Part shown: positions 48,728-59,148 of the stretch, in pieces
Layout of the letters: every line of letters begins with the position of its first letter
Position numbering within the stretch: the first letter of the stretch is position 1
From: Gammaproteobacteria bacterium
GTDB lineage: Bacteria > Pseudomonadota > Gammaproteobacteria > Steroidobacterales > Foliamicaceae
Direction of reading: 5' to 3'
Assembly: GCA_009845905.1 (NCBI GenBank)
Contig: VXYS01000004.1
Location: 586,548-650,547, forward strand
DNA length: 64,000 nucleotides
Program-made: the position numbers and the translations under genes
The notes under the pieces: model-generated
Told to the model about the DNA's origin: nothing
Databases searched by the model: none
Seen by the model: only the letters and a program-made list of their open reading frames with translations

Positions 48728-49162
48728 ATGAAAGACCAACTCATACACGGCATTGCTCCTTATCGCCCCAAGAAGGGTGAGAAGTACATGAACGACGCCC
48801 AATTGGAGCACTTCCGCAAGATCCTGCTTGCCTGGAAGGCGGAATTGATGGGCGAGGTGGAGCGCACGGTGCATCACATGCGCGACGATGCCAGCAACTT
48901 CCCCGACCCCAGCGACCGCGCGACGCAGGAATCGGAATTCGGCCTGGAGCTCAGGACGCGCGACCGCGAGCGCAAGCTGCTCAAGAAAATCAATGCGGCC
49001 CTGGAGCGGATCAACGACGGCAGCTACGGCTATTGCGAGGAAACCGGCGAGGAAATCGGCCTGGAGCGGCTGCAGGCCCGCCCGGTGGCGACGCTGTCGG
49101 TGGAGGCCCAGCAGCACCGCGAAATGGCCGAGCGGCAGTACCGGGACCGCACTACCCGGTGA
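48728..49162 (+). CDS. dksA: RNA polymerase-binding transcription factor DksA (one-cysteine form)
   Basis: DksA inserts into the RNA polymerase secondary channel and acts with ppGpp. The start at 48728 (MKDQLIHGIAPYRPKKGEKY) preserves the N-terminal helix seen in E. coli. The coiled-coil tip Asp-x-x-Asp-x-Ala motif is intact in NFPDPSDRATQESEF. The C-terminal globule reads YGYCEETGEEIGLERL and ATLSVEAQQH, keeping only the first of the four zinc-finger cysteines (C-T-S-A). This cysteine-poor form is usual in alphaproteobacteria and occurs in some gammaproteobacteria; it would not bind zinc in the E. coli way. Length is 144 residues. Confidence 0.93.
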   Translation: MKDQLIHGIAPYRPKKGEKYMNDAQLEHFRKILLAWKAELMGEVERTVHHMRDDASNFPDPSDRATQESEFGLELRTRDRERKLLKKINAALERINDGSYGYCEETGEEIGLERLQARPVATLSVEAQQHREMAERQYRDRTTR

Positions 49163-49206
49163 TCGCGCGACTCAGGCGCTAGCGCGGCGCAAAGCGCTCC
49201 CGGGGG
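49163..49206 (+). repeat. Repeat 3, copy 2, after dksA
   Basis: Bases 49172-49206 after dksA resemble the 33 bases after rne (TCAGGCGCT, AGCG, AAAGCG, TCCCGGGG in the same order). It includes GCGCTAGCGC and AAAGCGCT, so it can fold. The relation between the two copies is tentative. Confidence 0.4.
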
Positions 49207-49220
49207 CATCAATCAGGAGA

Positions 49221-50819
49221 TTGGCGTATTGGCGGGGCCTGGCCGCGCCGGCGGCCGCGCTTGCGATGCTCGTGTCCCTTGCGGCATCGGCGCAACAGCC
49301 ATGGGCCGGCGACCCGGACGCAATGCTTGCGGAGCCGATTCCCTACATGCCAGAGGCGCTCGGCCCCTTTTCGCACCGGATCTCTTCGGACAATCCCCAA
49401 GCGCAGGCCTTCTTTGATCAGGGCTTTCAGTTCATGTACGCATTCGCCAAGTACGAAGCCGTGCGCTCGTTTCGCGAAGCGCAGAAAGCCGACCCGGGGT
49501 GCGCGATCTGCTATTGGGGTGAAGCATGGGCCTGGGGTTCGTATCTGAACTTTCACATGCGGGAGCGCGAAGCGCCGTATGCGTATGCGGCAATCGGCAG
49601 GGCCCGCGAGCTGCGCGGCACGGCCAGTCCGCGCGAGCAGGCCTATATCGATGCGCTTTCGGTCCGCTATGTGGCCGATTACGATTACGAGACCCGCCGT
49701 GTCCAGGACCGGGCCTACGCCGATGCGGCGCGGGCTCTGTCCGAGCAGTATCCGGACGATCCCGATGCGGCGACGCTGTACGCCGAGGCGCTGTTTCTGC
49801 TCGAGCCCAGATTCGGCTACCGCGATCTCGAAGACCCGGCCGTGAAGCGGATTCACGCCGTGCTCGAAAGCGTGCTGGCGCGCGACATCCGCCATCCGGG
49901 CGCCTGCCACCTCTACATACACGCCACCGAATCGACGGTCCGTCCGGAACTTGCGGAACCCTGCGCCGAGCACCTCGGCAATTCGGTTCCCGGAGCGAGC
50001 CACATCAACCACATGCCGTCGCACACCTTCAACGAAGTGGGGCGCTGGGGGGACAGCGTGCGCGCCAGCATCCAGGCCTGGCACACGGACCTCAAGGCAA
50101 AAACGTCCCGGGCAGTATCGAGCTACCCCTCGCACAACCTGCACATGCTGTCATTCGCGGCCTCTTACGACGGCCAGGGCGCTGTCGCGATGCGCGCCGC
50201 CAAGGACTACGAAAAGCTGATGGGCGACAAGTCCGTGCAACTCCTGACGCTCGTGCGGTTCGGCCGTTTCGACGAGATTCCCGAAGCGGGCGGCCGTCCA
50301 GGGGGCGACTACGCCGCCGGGGCGTGGGAGTTCGCGCGGGGTTACGCCGGCGTAAGACTCGGCGAGACGAATATCGGACGCGCGCACCTTGCGCGGCTCC
50401 TGGAACTTGCCGAATCCACCGACGCCAGGGTTCGCTTCCAGCCGGCGTCGTTGGTGCTTGGCGTGCTTGCGGAAATCCTGGCCGGCGAGATTCGGCGGGA
50501 AGACGGCGACCTGGCCGCGGCCATCGAGACATTCGAGCGCGCCGCCGAACATGAAGATGAATTTGACTTCGCCGAGCCGGAGCCGTTGCCGTTTGCGGCG
50601 CGCCACTGGCTGGGCGCTGCGCTGCTCGAGGCCGGCCGCCCTGCCGATGCGGAGCGCGTGTACCGCGACGATCTGGCGGACCATCCCCGTAACGGCTGGT
50701 CACTGTTCGGGCTGCGCGAAGCGCTCGCCGCGCAAGGCAAACCGGACGCAGCCGTTCAGCGGGACTTTGAGCGCGCCTGGGCCCGGTCCGACACCTGGAT
50801 CACCGCATCGCGGTTCTGA
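49221..50819 (+). CDS. Exported TPR-repeat protein with HMPSHTF motif
   Basis: A protein of about 532 residues with a signal peptide (LAYWRGLAAPAAALAM then LVSLAASAQQ) and TPR-like helical repeats through its length. It carries the short conserved segment SHINHMPSHTFNEVGRW and, earlier, CAICYWGEAWAWGSYLN and HLYIHATE, shared by a family of bacterial TPR proteins of unknown function. The start is uncertain: the TTG at 49221 gives a full signal peptide but has AGGAG immediately before it with almost no spacing; the ATG at 49266 would leave a truncated one. It converges on pnp across 42 bases in which I see nothing. Confidence 0.8.
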   Translation: MAYWRGLAAPAAALAMLVSLAASAQQPWAGDPDAMLAEPIPYMPEALGPFSHRISSDNPQAQAFFDQGFQFMYAFAKYEAVRSFREAQKADPGCAICYWGEAWAWGSYLNFHMREREAPYAYAAIGRARELRGTASPREQAYIDALSVRYVADYDYETRRVQDRAYADAARALSEQYPDDPDAATLYAEALFLLEPRFGYRDLEDPAVKRIHAVLESVLARDIRHPGACHLYIHATESTVRPELAEPCAEHLGNSVPGASHINHMPSHTFNEVGRWGDSVRASIQAWHTDLKAKTSRAVSSYPSHNLHMLSFAASYDGQGAVAMRAAKDYEKLMGDKSVQLLTLVRFGRFDEIPEAGGRPGGDYAAGAWEFARGYAGVRLGETNIGRAHLARLLELAESTDARVRFQPASLVLGVLAEILAGEIRREDGDLAAAIETFERAAEHEDEFDFAEPEPLPFAARHWLGAALLEAGRPADAERVYRDDLADHPRNGWSLFGLREALAAQGKPDAAVQRDFERAWARSDTWITASRF

Positions 50820-50861
50820 AACGCGCACGCACCGGCGGCGCAGGCGCGGCTTGCGGCAGTG

Positions 50862-53291
50862 TCAGCCCTGGGCGCGGCGGCGGCGGCGTGGCCGGCGGCG
50901 GCCGGCGTCATCGCCGGAAGCGGCGCCTCCCTCCTGGAGGCCGCGCATGGTCAGGCGGATGCGCCCGCGTCCGTCCACTTCCATGACCCGCACGCTTACG
51001 CTGTCGCCCACCTTCACCACGTCGCTGGTGCGCTCGATGCGCCGGTCGGACATCTGGGATATATGCACCAGACCGTCGGTGCCCGGCAGCACCGTAACGA
51101 AGGCGCCGTAATCCATGACGCTGGACACGGTGCCCTCGTAAACCTTGCCGACCTCGATCTCCTGGACCCGGCTGCGCGGAGGGGGCGACGAGGCCGTGTC
51201 GTCCGACTCTCCGTCCAGGTTGCGCATGCTCAGGCGTATCCGGCCCTGGCGGTCCACTTCCAGCACCTTCACCCGCACCGCGTCGCCCTCGGAAAGGCGG
51301 TCGCTGACCCGGTCCACGCGTTCGTCGGAAATCTGCGAAATGTGCACCAGGCCGTCCTTGCCCGGAACGATCGTGACGAATGCGCCGAAGTCCATCAGCC
51401 GCGCCACCTTGCCGTCATAGATCTGGCCAACCTCGACGTCGGAAACGATCATTTCGACTCGTCTGCGCGCTTCCCTGCCGGACTCGCCATCGACCGAGGC
51501 GATCTTCACAGTGCCGTCGTCCTCGATATTGATTTCCGCCCCGGTCTCCTCGGTAATCGAGCGTATAACGGCGCCGCCCTTGCCGATCACGTCGCCGATC
51601 TTCTCCCTGTCGATCTGCATCGTGAAGATGGACGGCGCCCAGTCGGAAATCTCCTCCCTGGACGTTGCGATCACCTTGTTCATCTCGGACAGTATGTGCA
51701 ACCGCGCCGTGCGGGCCTGTTCCAGGGCCTCGGCCATGATGTCCCTGGTGATTCCGTCGATCTTGATGTCCATCTGCAAGGCGCTGATTCCCTCTTCGGC
51801 GCCGGCCACCTTGAAGTCCATGTCGCCCAGGTGATCCTCGTCGCCCAGAATGTCCGTCAGGACCGCGTAATCGTCACCGTCCTTCACCAGGCCCATCGCA
51901 ATGCCCGCAACCGGGGCCTTCAATTTCACGCCGGCGTCCATCAGCGCGAGGCTTGAACCGCACACGCTGGCCATGGAACTGGAGCCGTTCGACTCCGTGA
52001 TCTCCGAGACCACGCGGAGCACGTACGGAAACTCCTCCATGTTGGGAAGCACCGCCGCTATGCCGCGCCGGGCCAGCCGCCCGTGGCCGATTTCGCGCCG
52101 CTTGGGGCCGGTCATGAAGCCCGTTTCTCCCACCGAGTAGGGCGGGAAGTTGTAGTGCAGCATGAACCTGTCGCGGCCGGTCCCCTCCAGGCCCTCGACG
52201 ATCTGCGCGTCGCGGTCGGTTCCAAGCGTTGCGGTGACCAGGGCCTGCGTTTCGCCACGCGTGAACAATGCCGAACCGTGGGTACGGGGCAGTACGCCCA
52301 CCTCGATGTCCAGACCGCGAACCGTGAAATTGTCGCGGCCGTCGATACGCGGCTCGCCCGAGAGCACCCGCTTGCGCACGATGTCTTTCTCCAGGCTCTT
52401 GAGCGCAGCCGAAATCTCCCGCAACTCCGAAGACGCTGCGTCGTCGTCGGCCAGTTCCTCGATTGCCCGCGCACGGACTTCGCGAAGACTCTCATTGCGC
52501 TCGGTCTTCTCCGTGACCGTGTACGCCGCGGAAAGATCCTTCCCGGCGATGCGGTCCACGTCTGCGGCCAGATCCTCGTTCTCCGCCTTCGGCTGCCAGT
52601 CCCAGGCGGGTTTGCCGGCCTCGGCAGCAAACTCCCCGATCGCCCGGATCGCCGCCTGCATCTGCTCGTGCCCGAACAGCACGGCATTCAGCATGGTTTC
52701 CTCCGACAACAGGTCCGCTTCCGATTCCACCATCAGCACGGCGTTCTCGGTGCCGGCCACCACGAGGTTGAGCCTCGAGGTCTCCAGTTCGGTGGCGGTG
52801 GGGTTGATGACGAATTCTTCGTCAACCCAGCCCACCCTGGCCGCTCCGATAGGCCCGGCGCAGGGCAGGCCCGACAGGGCCATGGCCGCGAACGCGCCCA
52901 GCATGGAGGGGATGTCCGGATCGACTTCCTGGTTGGTGGACAGCACCGTGGCGATAACCTGGACGTCGTGATGAAAGCCCTTGGGGAACATGGGCCTCAG
53001 GGGCCGGTCGATGAGCCGGCAGGTCAGGGTTTCCTTTTCCGTCGGCCGTCCTTCGCGGCGGAAAAAACTGCCGGGAATCCGGCCCGCGGAGTAGGTCTTT
53101 TCCTGGTAGTTCACCGTCAGAGGCAGGAAGTCCCGGCTGGGATCGGCCTCCCTGGCGCCTACAACGGTCACGAGCACGACGGTTTCCGACATGCTCACCA
53201 CGACGGCGCCATCGGCCTGGCGCGCGATTTTTCCTGTTTCCAGCGTTACCGTGTGGCTGCCGTACTGGAATTCTTTCGTTACGATTGACAC
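50862..53291 (-). CDS. pnp: Polyribonucleotide nucleotidyltransferase with two S1 domains
   Basis: PNPase degrades RNA 3'-5' by phosphorolysis. Two RNase PH-like domains (residues 1-220 and 320-545) flank a helical domain; a KH domain ([20 protein letters not shown]) follows at about 560. Then come two S1 domains: [20 protein letters not shown] and, after a Ser/Pro linker, [20 protein letters not shown], ending in [12 protein letters not shown]. Standard PNPase has one S1 domain and about 700 residues; this one has 809. Translation starts at GTG 53291, preceded by GAGAGGAAGCA. It follows rpsO by 95 bases, the usual order. Confidence 0.96.
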   Translation of the reverse strand: MSIVTKEFQYGSHTVTLETGKIARQADGAVVVSMSETVVLVTVVGAREADPSRDFLPLTVNYQEKTYSAGRIPGSFFRREGRPTEKETLTCRLIDRPLRPMFPKGFHHDVQVIATVLSTNQEVDPDIPSMLGAFAAMALSGLPCAGPIGAARVGWVDEEFVINPTATELETSRLNLVVAGTENAVLMVESEADLLSEETMLNAVLFGHEQMQAAIRAIGEFAAEAGKPAWDWQPKAENEDLAADVDRIAGKDLSAAYTVTEKTERNESLREVRARAIEELADDDAASSELREISAALKSLEKDIVRKRVLSGEPRIDGRDNFTVRGLDIEVGVLPRTHGSALFTRGETQALVTATLGTDRDAQIVEGLEGTGRDRFMLHYNFPPYSVGETGFMTGPKRREIGHGRLARRGIAAVLPNMEEFPYVLRVVSEITESNGSSSMASVCGSSLALMDAGVKLKAPVAGIAMGLVKDGDDYAVLTDILGDEDHLGDMDFKVAGAEEGISALQMDIKIDGITRDIMAEALEQARTARLHILSEMNKVIATSREEISDWAPSIFTMQIDREKIGDVIGKGGAVIRSITEETGAEINIEDDGTVKIASVDGESGREARRRVEMIVSDVEVGQIYDGKVARLMDFGAFVTIVPGKDGLVHISQISDERVDRVSDRLSEGDAVRVKVLEVDRQGRIRLSMRNLDGESDDTASSPPPRSRVQEIEVGKVYEGTVSSVMDYGAFVTVLPGTDGLVHISQMSDRRIERTSDVVKVGDSVSVRVMEVDGRGRIRLTMRGLQEGGAASGDDAGRRRPRRRRRAQG

Positions 53292-53386
53292 TGCTTCCTC
53301 TCTTGCAATGGTTTCGACGCGCCCCTTGTGCGCACGCCATCCTTACTCCATGGGCGGAGTGGTTCGGGCAAACATTCCCCGGTCGC

Positions 53387-53656
53387 TCAGCGTCGCAGGC
53401 CGAGGCGGGAAATCAGCTTGGCATAACGCTCCTGATCCTTGTTCCGCAGATACTTGAGTAGCCGGCGGCGGCGATTGACCATGCGCAGCAGGCCGCTGCG
53501 CGAATGATGATCCTGCTTGTGCGTCCGGAAATGGCCGGACAACGCATTGATGCGCGCCGACAGCAGCGCAACCTGCACTTCGGGGGACCCTGTGTCCGCC
53601 GAACCGCGCTGATATTCCTGCACGGTCGCGCTGATCTCACTTGTCGTAAGTGGCAT
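53387..53656 (-). CDS. rpsO: 30S ribosomal protein S15
   Basis: S15 binds the central domain of 16S rRNA early in 30S assembly. The 89-residue sequence is the standard length, with the family segments [21 protein letters not shown] and [21 protein letters not shown]. It is between truB and pnp as in E. coli. The 95 bases to pnp contain a short ACTCC/GGAGT hairpin but no clear terminator. Confidence 0.98.
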   Translation of the reverse strand: MPLTTSEISATVQEYQRGSADTGSPEVQVALLSARINALSGHFRTHKQDHHSRSGLLRMVNRRRRLLKYLRNKDQERYAKLISRLGLRR

Positions 53657-53720
53657 GCCTGTATTCTTCAGCCCTTGGTCGAGCGGCGTATTGTACTCCG
53701 GTTCGCGTGCAAGGAACGCC

Positions 53721-54662
53721 CTATTCGCTACCGGGGAGATGTTCCGACCGGGGTTTCAGAAGGCGGCGCGGAGCCACCTGTCCGTCGATTGTGGCTTCCC
53801 CGATGCCGATGAAGCCCTGAGCGTTCGCGTACAGGCGTACCGGCCCCGGGCGCGTCCCGCGGGCCGCGGCTACGGGGTTGCCCCGCTGCAGATGGAAACT
53901 CTCGCTCGCGGAAAGCCGTACGGCGGGCAAAGACGGAACGGCGGCATCGGCGGGCAGGAGCAGCGCATCCAGCCCGGAAAAGCCCTCCGCCGCAACGGCC
54001 TCGACCCGGTCCATGGTCACCATGCCCGATTCTTCGAACGGCGCCACACCCAGCCTCCTCAGCGCGCTCACGTGGGCCAGCGAGCCGGCCGCTTCGGCGA
54101 CGTCTTCAACCAGGGTGCGGACATACACCCCTCCTCCACAGGCCACCAGGAACACGGCCTCCACCGGCGAATATTCCTCCAGTTCGAACAGGCGAATGCG
54201 GATGCGCCGGGGCGCGCGTTCCACGGTCTGTCCGGCGCGCGCCAGCTCGTAAAGCCGCCTGCCCTTGTGCTTGAGCGCCGAATACATGGGCGGAACCTGT
54301 TCGGTTTCGCCGACGAACCGGCCCAGGACGGCTTCGAGTTGCGACCGGTCTCGCGGCCGTTGCGCGGTTTCGGCAATGGCCTTTCCGGCGGCGTCTCCGG
54401 TGTCGGTCCTGGTCCCGAACCGGGCGGTGACGCGGTACGTCTTTTCCGCCTTGAGGAGAAATGCGGACAACTTCGTGGCCTCGCCCAGGCACAGCGGCAA
54501 CATTCCGGTGGCGATCGGATCGAGGCTGCCCGTGTGCCCCGCCTTGCGGGCGGCGAACAGGCGCCTGACCCGCTGCAAGGCCGCGTTGGATGTCATTCCG
54601 GGCGGCTTGTCGAGCAACAGCAGCCCGCTTACGTCACGCTTCCCGCGGCCGGCCGGCGTCAC
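53721..54662 (-). CDS. truB: tRNA pseudouridine(55) synthase TruB
   Basis: TruB makes pseudouridine 55 in the T-loop of tRNAs. The 313-residue protein has [16 protein letters not shown], the catalytic Asp in [17 protein letters not shown], and the C-terminal PUA-like domain. The GTG at 54662 overlaps the rbfA stop (GTGA), so translation is coupled; a longer open frame upstream lies inside rbfA and is not used. Confidence 0.95.
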   Translation of the reverse strand: MTPAGRGKRDVSGLLLLDKPPGMTSNAALQRVRRLFAARKAGHTGSLDPIATGMLPLCLGEATKLSAFLLKAEKTYRVTARFGTRTDTGDAAGKAIAETAQRPRDRSQLEAVLGRFVGETEQVPPMYSALKHKGRRLYELARAGQTVERAPRRIRIRLFELEEYSPVEAVFLVACGGGVYVRTLVEDVAEAAGSLAHVSALRRLGVAPFEESGMVTMDRVEAVAAEGFSGLDALLLPADAAVPSLPAVRLSASESFHLQRGNPVAAARGTRPGPVRLYANAQGFIGIGEATIDGQVAPRRLLKPRSEHLPGSE

Positions 54663-55021
54663 TTTCGGGCCGCCCGGTCCCTGCGCACGGCATCCTCGAT
54701 CAGACCCTCCAGCGCCTCGCCCCTGGCGACGCTTTCGTCGAGTACGAACCGCAGTTCCGGCTGCCGGCGAAGGCGAAAGGACTCCCCGAGGCGCTTGCGC
54801 ATGTAGCCGCTCGCGGCCTTCAGGGAAGCCGCGGTCGTTTCCCCGTCGGCGGACCCGGGCAGGTACCAGACGCGGCAAACGCTCAAGTCCGGCGAAAACG
54901 CCACGTGCGTGAACTGGACGCCGCTCAGCCGCGGGTCGCGCAGTTCGGAGTAGGTCATGGTGGCGAAAACGCGCAGAGCCCGCGCGGAAAGTCTTTGCGC
55001 GCGTGTAAATTCGCGGGGCAC
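54659..55021 (-). CDS. rbfA: Ribosome-binding factor A
   Basis: RbfA is a KH-fold factor that aids late maturation of 30S subunits. The 120-residue product starts at GTG 55021 (VPREFTRAQRLSARALRV) and has FATMTYSELRDPRLSGVQFT and LRFVLDESVARGEALEGLI. Start choice follows the family N-terminus; the open frame extends into the infB end region. It lies 34 bases after infB and overlaps truB by 4 bases. Confidence 0.92.
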   Translation of the reverse strand: MPREFTRAQRLSARALRVFATMTYSELRDPRLSGVQFTHVAFSPDLSVCRVWYLPGSADGETTAASLKAASGYMRKRLGESFRLRRQPELRFVLDESVARGEALEGLIEDAVRRDRAARK

Positions 55022-55055
55022 GTCCGTCAGCGGCTGCTGCGCCCGGGGGGGCCGG

Positions 55056-57617
55056 TCAGGTCCTGGCCTCCTCCACGCTCTCGAAGCACTCGATGATGTC
55101 CCCTGCGCGCACGTCCTTGTAGTTGCGCACGCCGATACCACACTCGGTTCCCGCACGCACCTGTTCGACATCGTCCTTGAACCGCCGCAGGGATTCGAGT
55201 TCGCCCTCGAAAATCACCACGGCATCCCGAAGGACGCGTATGGGATTGTTGCGCTTGACCAGGCCGTCGGTAACCAGACAGCCCGCAATGTCGCCGAATT
55301 TCGGCGAATGGAACACCTCGCGGACTTCGGCGTTGCCCACGATGGACTCGCGCAGCACCGGCGCCAGGCGGCCCTTGATGACCTCCTGCACGTCGTCGAG
55401 GACTTCATAGATCACGCTGTAGTAGCGCACCTCCACGCCGGTGGCCTTGCGCGCCTGCTGTCCGCCCGGATCCAGCCTTACGTTGAAGCCGATCACGGAA
55501 GCCTCCGACGTGGCCGCCAGGTTGATGTCGGACTCGGTGATGCCGCCGACCCCGGATGACACGAGATCCACCTCCACTTCGTCGCGGCTCAGGCGCGCCA
55601 GCGCGTCGCAAAGCGCCTCGACGCTGCCGCGCACGTCGGCTTTCACCAGCAGCCGCACGGTCTGGGTCTCTTCCTCGCCGGGGAATGCGCCGGAGAAAGC
55701 CGGCTGACCCTTGCGCTGGGCAAGCTGCCGCTCGCGGGCGGCGCGCGCGCGCCATTCGGCCAGTTCCCTTGCATAGCGCTCCGCCGGGAACACGACCGCG
55801 TCCTGGCCCGCTTCCGGGGCGCCGGAGAGACCCTGCACGACGACCGGCACGGAAGGCGTGGCATGGTCGATCTGCTTGCCGCTCTCGTTGCGCAGGGACT
55901 GGACCCGTCCGAACTCCGCTCCGGCCAGCAGAATGTTGCCCTTGCGCAGACGGCCCTCCGTCACCAGCAACGTAGTCACCGGCCCACGGCCGGTCTCGAT
56001 GGTCGACTCGATCACCACGCCGCGGGCGCCGCCCTTGCGCTTCGCCTTGAGCTCCAGCAAATCCGCCTGCAGCAGAACTTTCTCCAGCAGATCGTCGATG
56101 CCTTCGCCGGTGACGGCCGAAATCTCGGCGACCTGCGTATCGCCGCCGTACTCCTCCGGCGCCAGGCCCAGCACGTTGAGCTGGTTGCGCACCTGGGTGG
56201 GGTCGGCGTCTTCCAGGTCGATCTTGTTGATCGCAACCACAATGGGCACTTCGGCCGCCTGTGCGTGTTTGATCGCCTCCTCGGTCTGCGGCTTGACGCC
56301 GTCGTCGGCGGCGATGACCAGGATAACGATGTCGGTCAGGCTGGCGCCACGCGCGCGCATGGCGGTAAAGGCCGCATGGCCGGGCGTGTCCAGGAAGGTG
56401 ATCGCGCCGTCGCCCGTCCGCACCCGGTAAGCGCCGATGTGCTGGGTGATGCCGCCCGCTTCCGAGGCGGCAACGCTGCTGCTGCGCATGTAATCCAGTA
56501 GCGAAGTCTTGCCGTGATCGACGTGGCCCATGATGGTCACGACCGGGTCGCGCGGCTCCTCCTCGCCTGAAACCGTCACTGCCTGCTCGAGCAGGACCGC
56601 CTCTTCGTTGGCTTCGGCCTGGGCGACGACCTCGTGGCCCATGGACTCGACGATGATCATCGCTGTCGTCTGGTCCAGGGTGTCGTTGATGCCCGCCATC
56701 ACGCCTTCCTGCATGAGTTTGGCGATGACCTTCTCCGCGCCGACCGCCATCTGGCGCGCCAACTCCGACACGGTAATGGACTCGGGCACTTCCACCGTAT
56801 GCACGATCGGCGCGGCGGGCCGCACGAAGGCGTTGACGTTCTCCACCTTGGCCGTCGCGTGCCGGCGCGCCTTGCGGCGCCGGGTGCGGCGCGGGCGCAC
56901 GTGGGCGGCCACGTGCAACTCTTCTCTCGGCGGCGCTTTCCGCGATCGCGCGGCCTTGGGGGCCCTCGCCGGCTTGCGTGCGGTATCCTCGCGGGCCCGG
57001 GCGGCCTGGGCCGCCTCCGCCCTGCGCTTCTCCTCCGCCTGTCGCTCCGCCTGCTCCCGCTCCAGGCGAGCCTGTTCCTGCGCCTTCTCGAGCTCGGCCT
57101 CATCCTCCGCCTGCTTCTTGGCGTCTTCCTCGGCCTGCGCCTTCAACGCCTCCTCGCGTTCGGCCTCCTCCTTCTCCTTGCGGGCCTCCTCCTCGGCGAG
57201 CTGCCTCTCCTTCTCTTCAGCTTCCTTCGCGGCCTGGCTTTCCTGTTCCAGCCTGCGCGCTTCCTCCTCCTGGCGCCGCGCGAGGGCTTCGCGCTCCAGC
57301 GCCGCGCGGTTCACGAATTTCCGCTTGCGCCGAAAATCGACCTGGACGGCCCGGCGGCGCCCCTGGTCAACCTGCACCACCTCCACCGATTCACGGCGGG
57401 TAATGCTGATTTCCCGCGGCATCGCGGAGCCCCTGGACACGGACTCGCCGTGCCCGTGACGGCTGCGCAGAAAGGCCAGCAACTCTTCGCGGGCCACGTC
57501 CGGCACAGTCTGGCTGGCGTCCTCGAAGCTGTGCCCGGCGCGCTCAAGCTGGTCCATCAGGTGCTCCACCGGCACCTTGAGATTCTCGGCAAGTTTGGCG
57601 ACAGTCAGGTCAGTCAT
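55056..57617 (-). CDS. infB: Translation initiation factor IF-2
   Basis: IF-2 is the GTPase that places initiator tRNA in the 30S P site. The 853-residue protein starts MTDLTVAKLAENLKVPVEHL (IF2-N domain), has a long charged Lys/Glu/Arg linker (about residues 110-250), and a G domain with G1 GHVDHGKT, G3 DTPGHAAF and G4 NKID. The start at 57617 overlaps nusA by 8 bases. Length lies within the long gammaproteobacterial form (E. coli 890). The charged linker explains the long low-complexity open frames on the opposite strand. Confidence 0.97.
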   Translation of the reverse strand: MTDLTVAKLAENLKVPVEHLMDQLERAGHSFEDASQTVPDVAREELLAFLRSRHGHGESVSRGSAMPREISITRRESVEVVQVDQGRRRAVQVDFRRKRKFVNRAALEREALARRQEEEARRLEQESQAAKEAEEKERQLAEEEARKEKEEAEREEALKAQAEEDAKKQAEDEAELEKAQEQARLEREQAERQAEEKRRAEAAQAARAREDTARKPARAPKAARSRKAPPREELHVAAHVRPRRTRRRKARRHATAKVENVNAFVRPAAPIVHTVEVPESITVSELARQMAVGAEKVIAKLMQEGVMAGINDTLDQTTAMIIVESMGHEVVAQAEANEEAVLLEQAVTVSGEEEPRDPVVTIMGHVDHGKTSLLDYMRSSSVAASEAGGITQHIGAYRVRTGDGAITFLDTPGHAAFTAMRARGASLTDIVILVIAADDGVKPQTEEAIKHAQAAEVPIVVAINKIDLEDADPTQVRNQLNVLGLAPEEYGGDTQVAEISAVTGEGIDDLLEKVLLQADLLELKAKRKGGARGVVIESTIETGRGPVTTLLVTEGRLRKGNILLAGAEFGRVQSLRNESGKQIDHATPSVPVVVQGLSGAPEAGQDAVVFPAERYARELAEWRARAARERQLAQRKGQPAFSGAFPGEEETQTVRLLVKADVRGSVEALCDALARLSRDEVEVDLVSSGVGGITESDINLAATSEASVIGFNVRLDPGGQQARKATGVEVRYYSVIYEVLDDVQEVIKGRLAPVLRESIVGNAEVREVFHSPKFGDIAGCLVTDGLVKRNNPIRVLRDAVVIFEGELESLRRFKDDVEQVRAGTECGIGVRNYKDVRAGDIIECFESVEEART

Positions 57618-59145
57618 TTTCCGCCTGCGCCTCCTCCTGCTGCTCCTCCTCGGCAAACCATGGCGCCCGCGCCGCCATGATCAGTTGGCCGGCAAGCTCT
57701 TCAGTCAGGTCTTCGATATGCTCTGCCAGGTAGTCGGCTTCCTCCCAGGCCAGGTCCTCGCGGGTGGATACGCCCTGGCCGGCCAGCGAGTACGCCAGCG
57801 CGCGGGTCATGCCTTCCACTTCGAACAGATCGTCGGCCGGGGTGGCCTGCTCCATTTCCTCTTCGCGGCTCAGGGCGTCCATCAGCAGCACGTCGCGCGC
57901 GCGCCCTCGCAACTGGTCCACCAGCTGTTCGTCGAATTCCTCTATCGCATAAAGCTCGGCGACCGGCGAATAGGCAATGCCCTCAAGATCGGTGATTCCC
58001 TCGTCCACCAGCACCTGGGCGACGTCTTCGCCCACCGACAGCTGCTCGCGGAACATTTCGATAAGCTGGCGGTTCTCCCCTTCGATCTTCGACTCGATCT
58101 CGGTGGGCGTCATGGCGTTCAGCTCCCAGCCGGTCAGGCGGCTGGCCAGGCGTATGTTCTGTCCGCCGCGGCCGATCGCCTGGGAAACCATGGATTCGGA
58201 AACGGCGATGTCCATGCGGCGGTGGTCCTCATCCACCATGATCTGCACGACGTCGGCCGGCGACATCGCGTTGACCACGAACTGCGCCGGGTTCTCGTCC
58301 CACAGGATGATGTCCACCCGCTCGCCCGCAATCTCGTTGGTGACCGCCTGCACACGCGATCCGCGCATGCCGACGCAGGCCCCAACCGGGTCGATCCTGG
58401 GCTCCCTGGAACGCACGGCGATCTTGGCCCGCGCGCCCGGATCGCGGGCCGCGCCCAGTATCTCGATCAGGTCCTGCCCGACTTCCGGAACCTCCACCCT
58501 GAAAAGGGCCATCAGGAATTCCGGGCTGGTGCGGGTAAGCTTCAACTGCGGTCCGCGGGTTTCGGTCGCCACTTCGTAGAGCAGGCCCTTGACGCGGTCC
58601 TGGGGGCGAATCGGCTCCCTCGGGATCATGTGCTCGCGCGGAACAAAGCCTTCGACGCCGCCGCCCAGGTCCACGTAAACGCCGTTTCGGTCCACGCGCT
58701 TGACCACGCCGCTCAGCAACTCGCCGATCCGGCCCTGGTAGCGTTCCCGGATCAGCGCGCGCTCGGCTTCGCGCACTTTCTGGTTGATGACGTGCTTGGC
58801 CGTATAGGCGCCGATATGGCCCAGGTCCATGCCGTCCATGGGCTTCTCCACGACGCCGCCGGGTTCCGCCCCGGGATCGATCTGGCGGGCCTCGGCGAGG
58901 CGCAACTGGCGGGTGGGCGCCTCGATTTCCTCGGCCTCGTCCTCCATGACCTCCCATTGCCGGAAGTATTCCTGCTCGCCGGTATGCCGATCGATGGCCA
59001 CCCGGATCTCGACGTCCTCGGCGAGCAGCCGCCGCCGTGCGGCCGCCAGGCCCGCTTCCACGGCGGAAAAGACCACGTCCTTGCCGATGGCCTTCTCGTT
59101 GGACAGAAGCTCCACGGCTTCCAGTATTTCCTTGCTGCCAAACAC
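57610..59145 (-). CDS. nusA: Transcription termination/antitermination factor NusA
   Basis: NusA binds RNA polymerase and controls pausing, termination and antitermination. The 511-residue protein has the N-terminal polymerase-binding domain, an S1 domain (VDRNGVYVDLGGGVEGFVPR), two KH domains and the two C-terminal acidic repeats found in E. coli. Start is GTG 59145 (MFGSKEILEAVELLSNEKAI), 3 bases after rimP. It overlaps infB by 8 bases. Length is close to E. coli (495). Confidence 0.97.
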   Translation of the reverse strand: MFGSKEILEAVELLSNEKAIGKDVVFSAVEAGLAAARRRLLAEDVEIRVAIDRHTGEQEYFRQWEVMEDEAEEIEAPTRQLRLAEARQIDPGAEPGGVVEKPMDGMDLGHIGAYTAKHVINQKVREAERALIRERYQGRIGELLSGVVKRVDRNGVYVDLGGGVEGFVPREHMIPREPIRPQDRVKGLLYEVATETRGPQLKLTRTSPEFLMALFRVEVPEVGQDLIEILGAARDPGARAKIAVRSREPRIDPVGACVGMRGSRVQAVTNEIAGERVDIILWDENPAQFVVNAMSPADVVQIMVDEDHRRMDIAVSESMVSQAIGRGGQNIRLASRLTGWELNAMTPTEIESKIEGENRQLIEMFREQLSVGEDVAQVLVDEGITDLEGIAYSPVAELYAIEEFDEQLVDQLRGRARDVLLMDALSREEEMEQATPADDLFEVEGMTRALAYSLAGQGVSTREDLAWEEADYLAEHIEDLTEELAGQLIMAARAPWFAEEEQQEEAQAEND

Positions 59146-59148
59146 CCG

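Noticed and set aside
48700..48730. ATG at 48707 as the dksA start.
   Set aside because: It overlaps a perfect TATAAT; the ATG at 48728 gives the family N-terminus.
56970..57330. Dense repetitive coding in the IF-2 linker looked like a tandem repeat.
   Set aside because: It is the normal Lys/Glu/Arg-rich IF-2 linker, low complexity without a fixed repeat unit.
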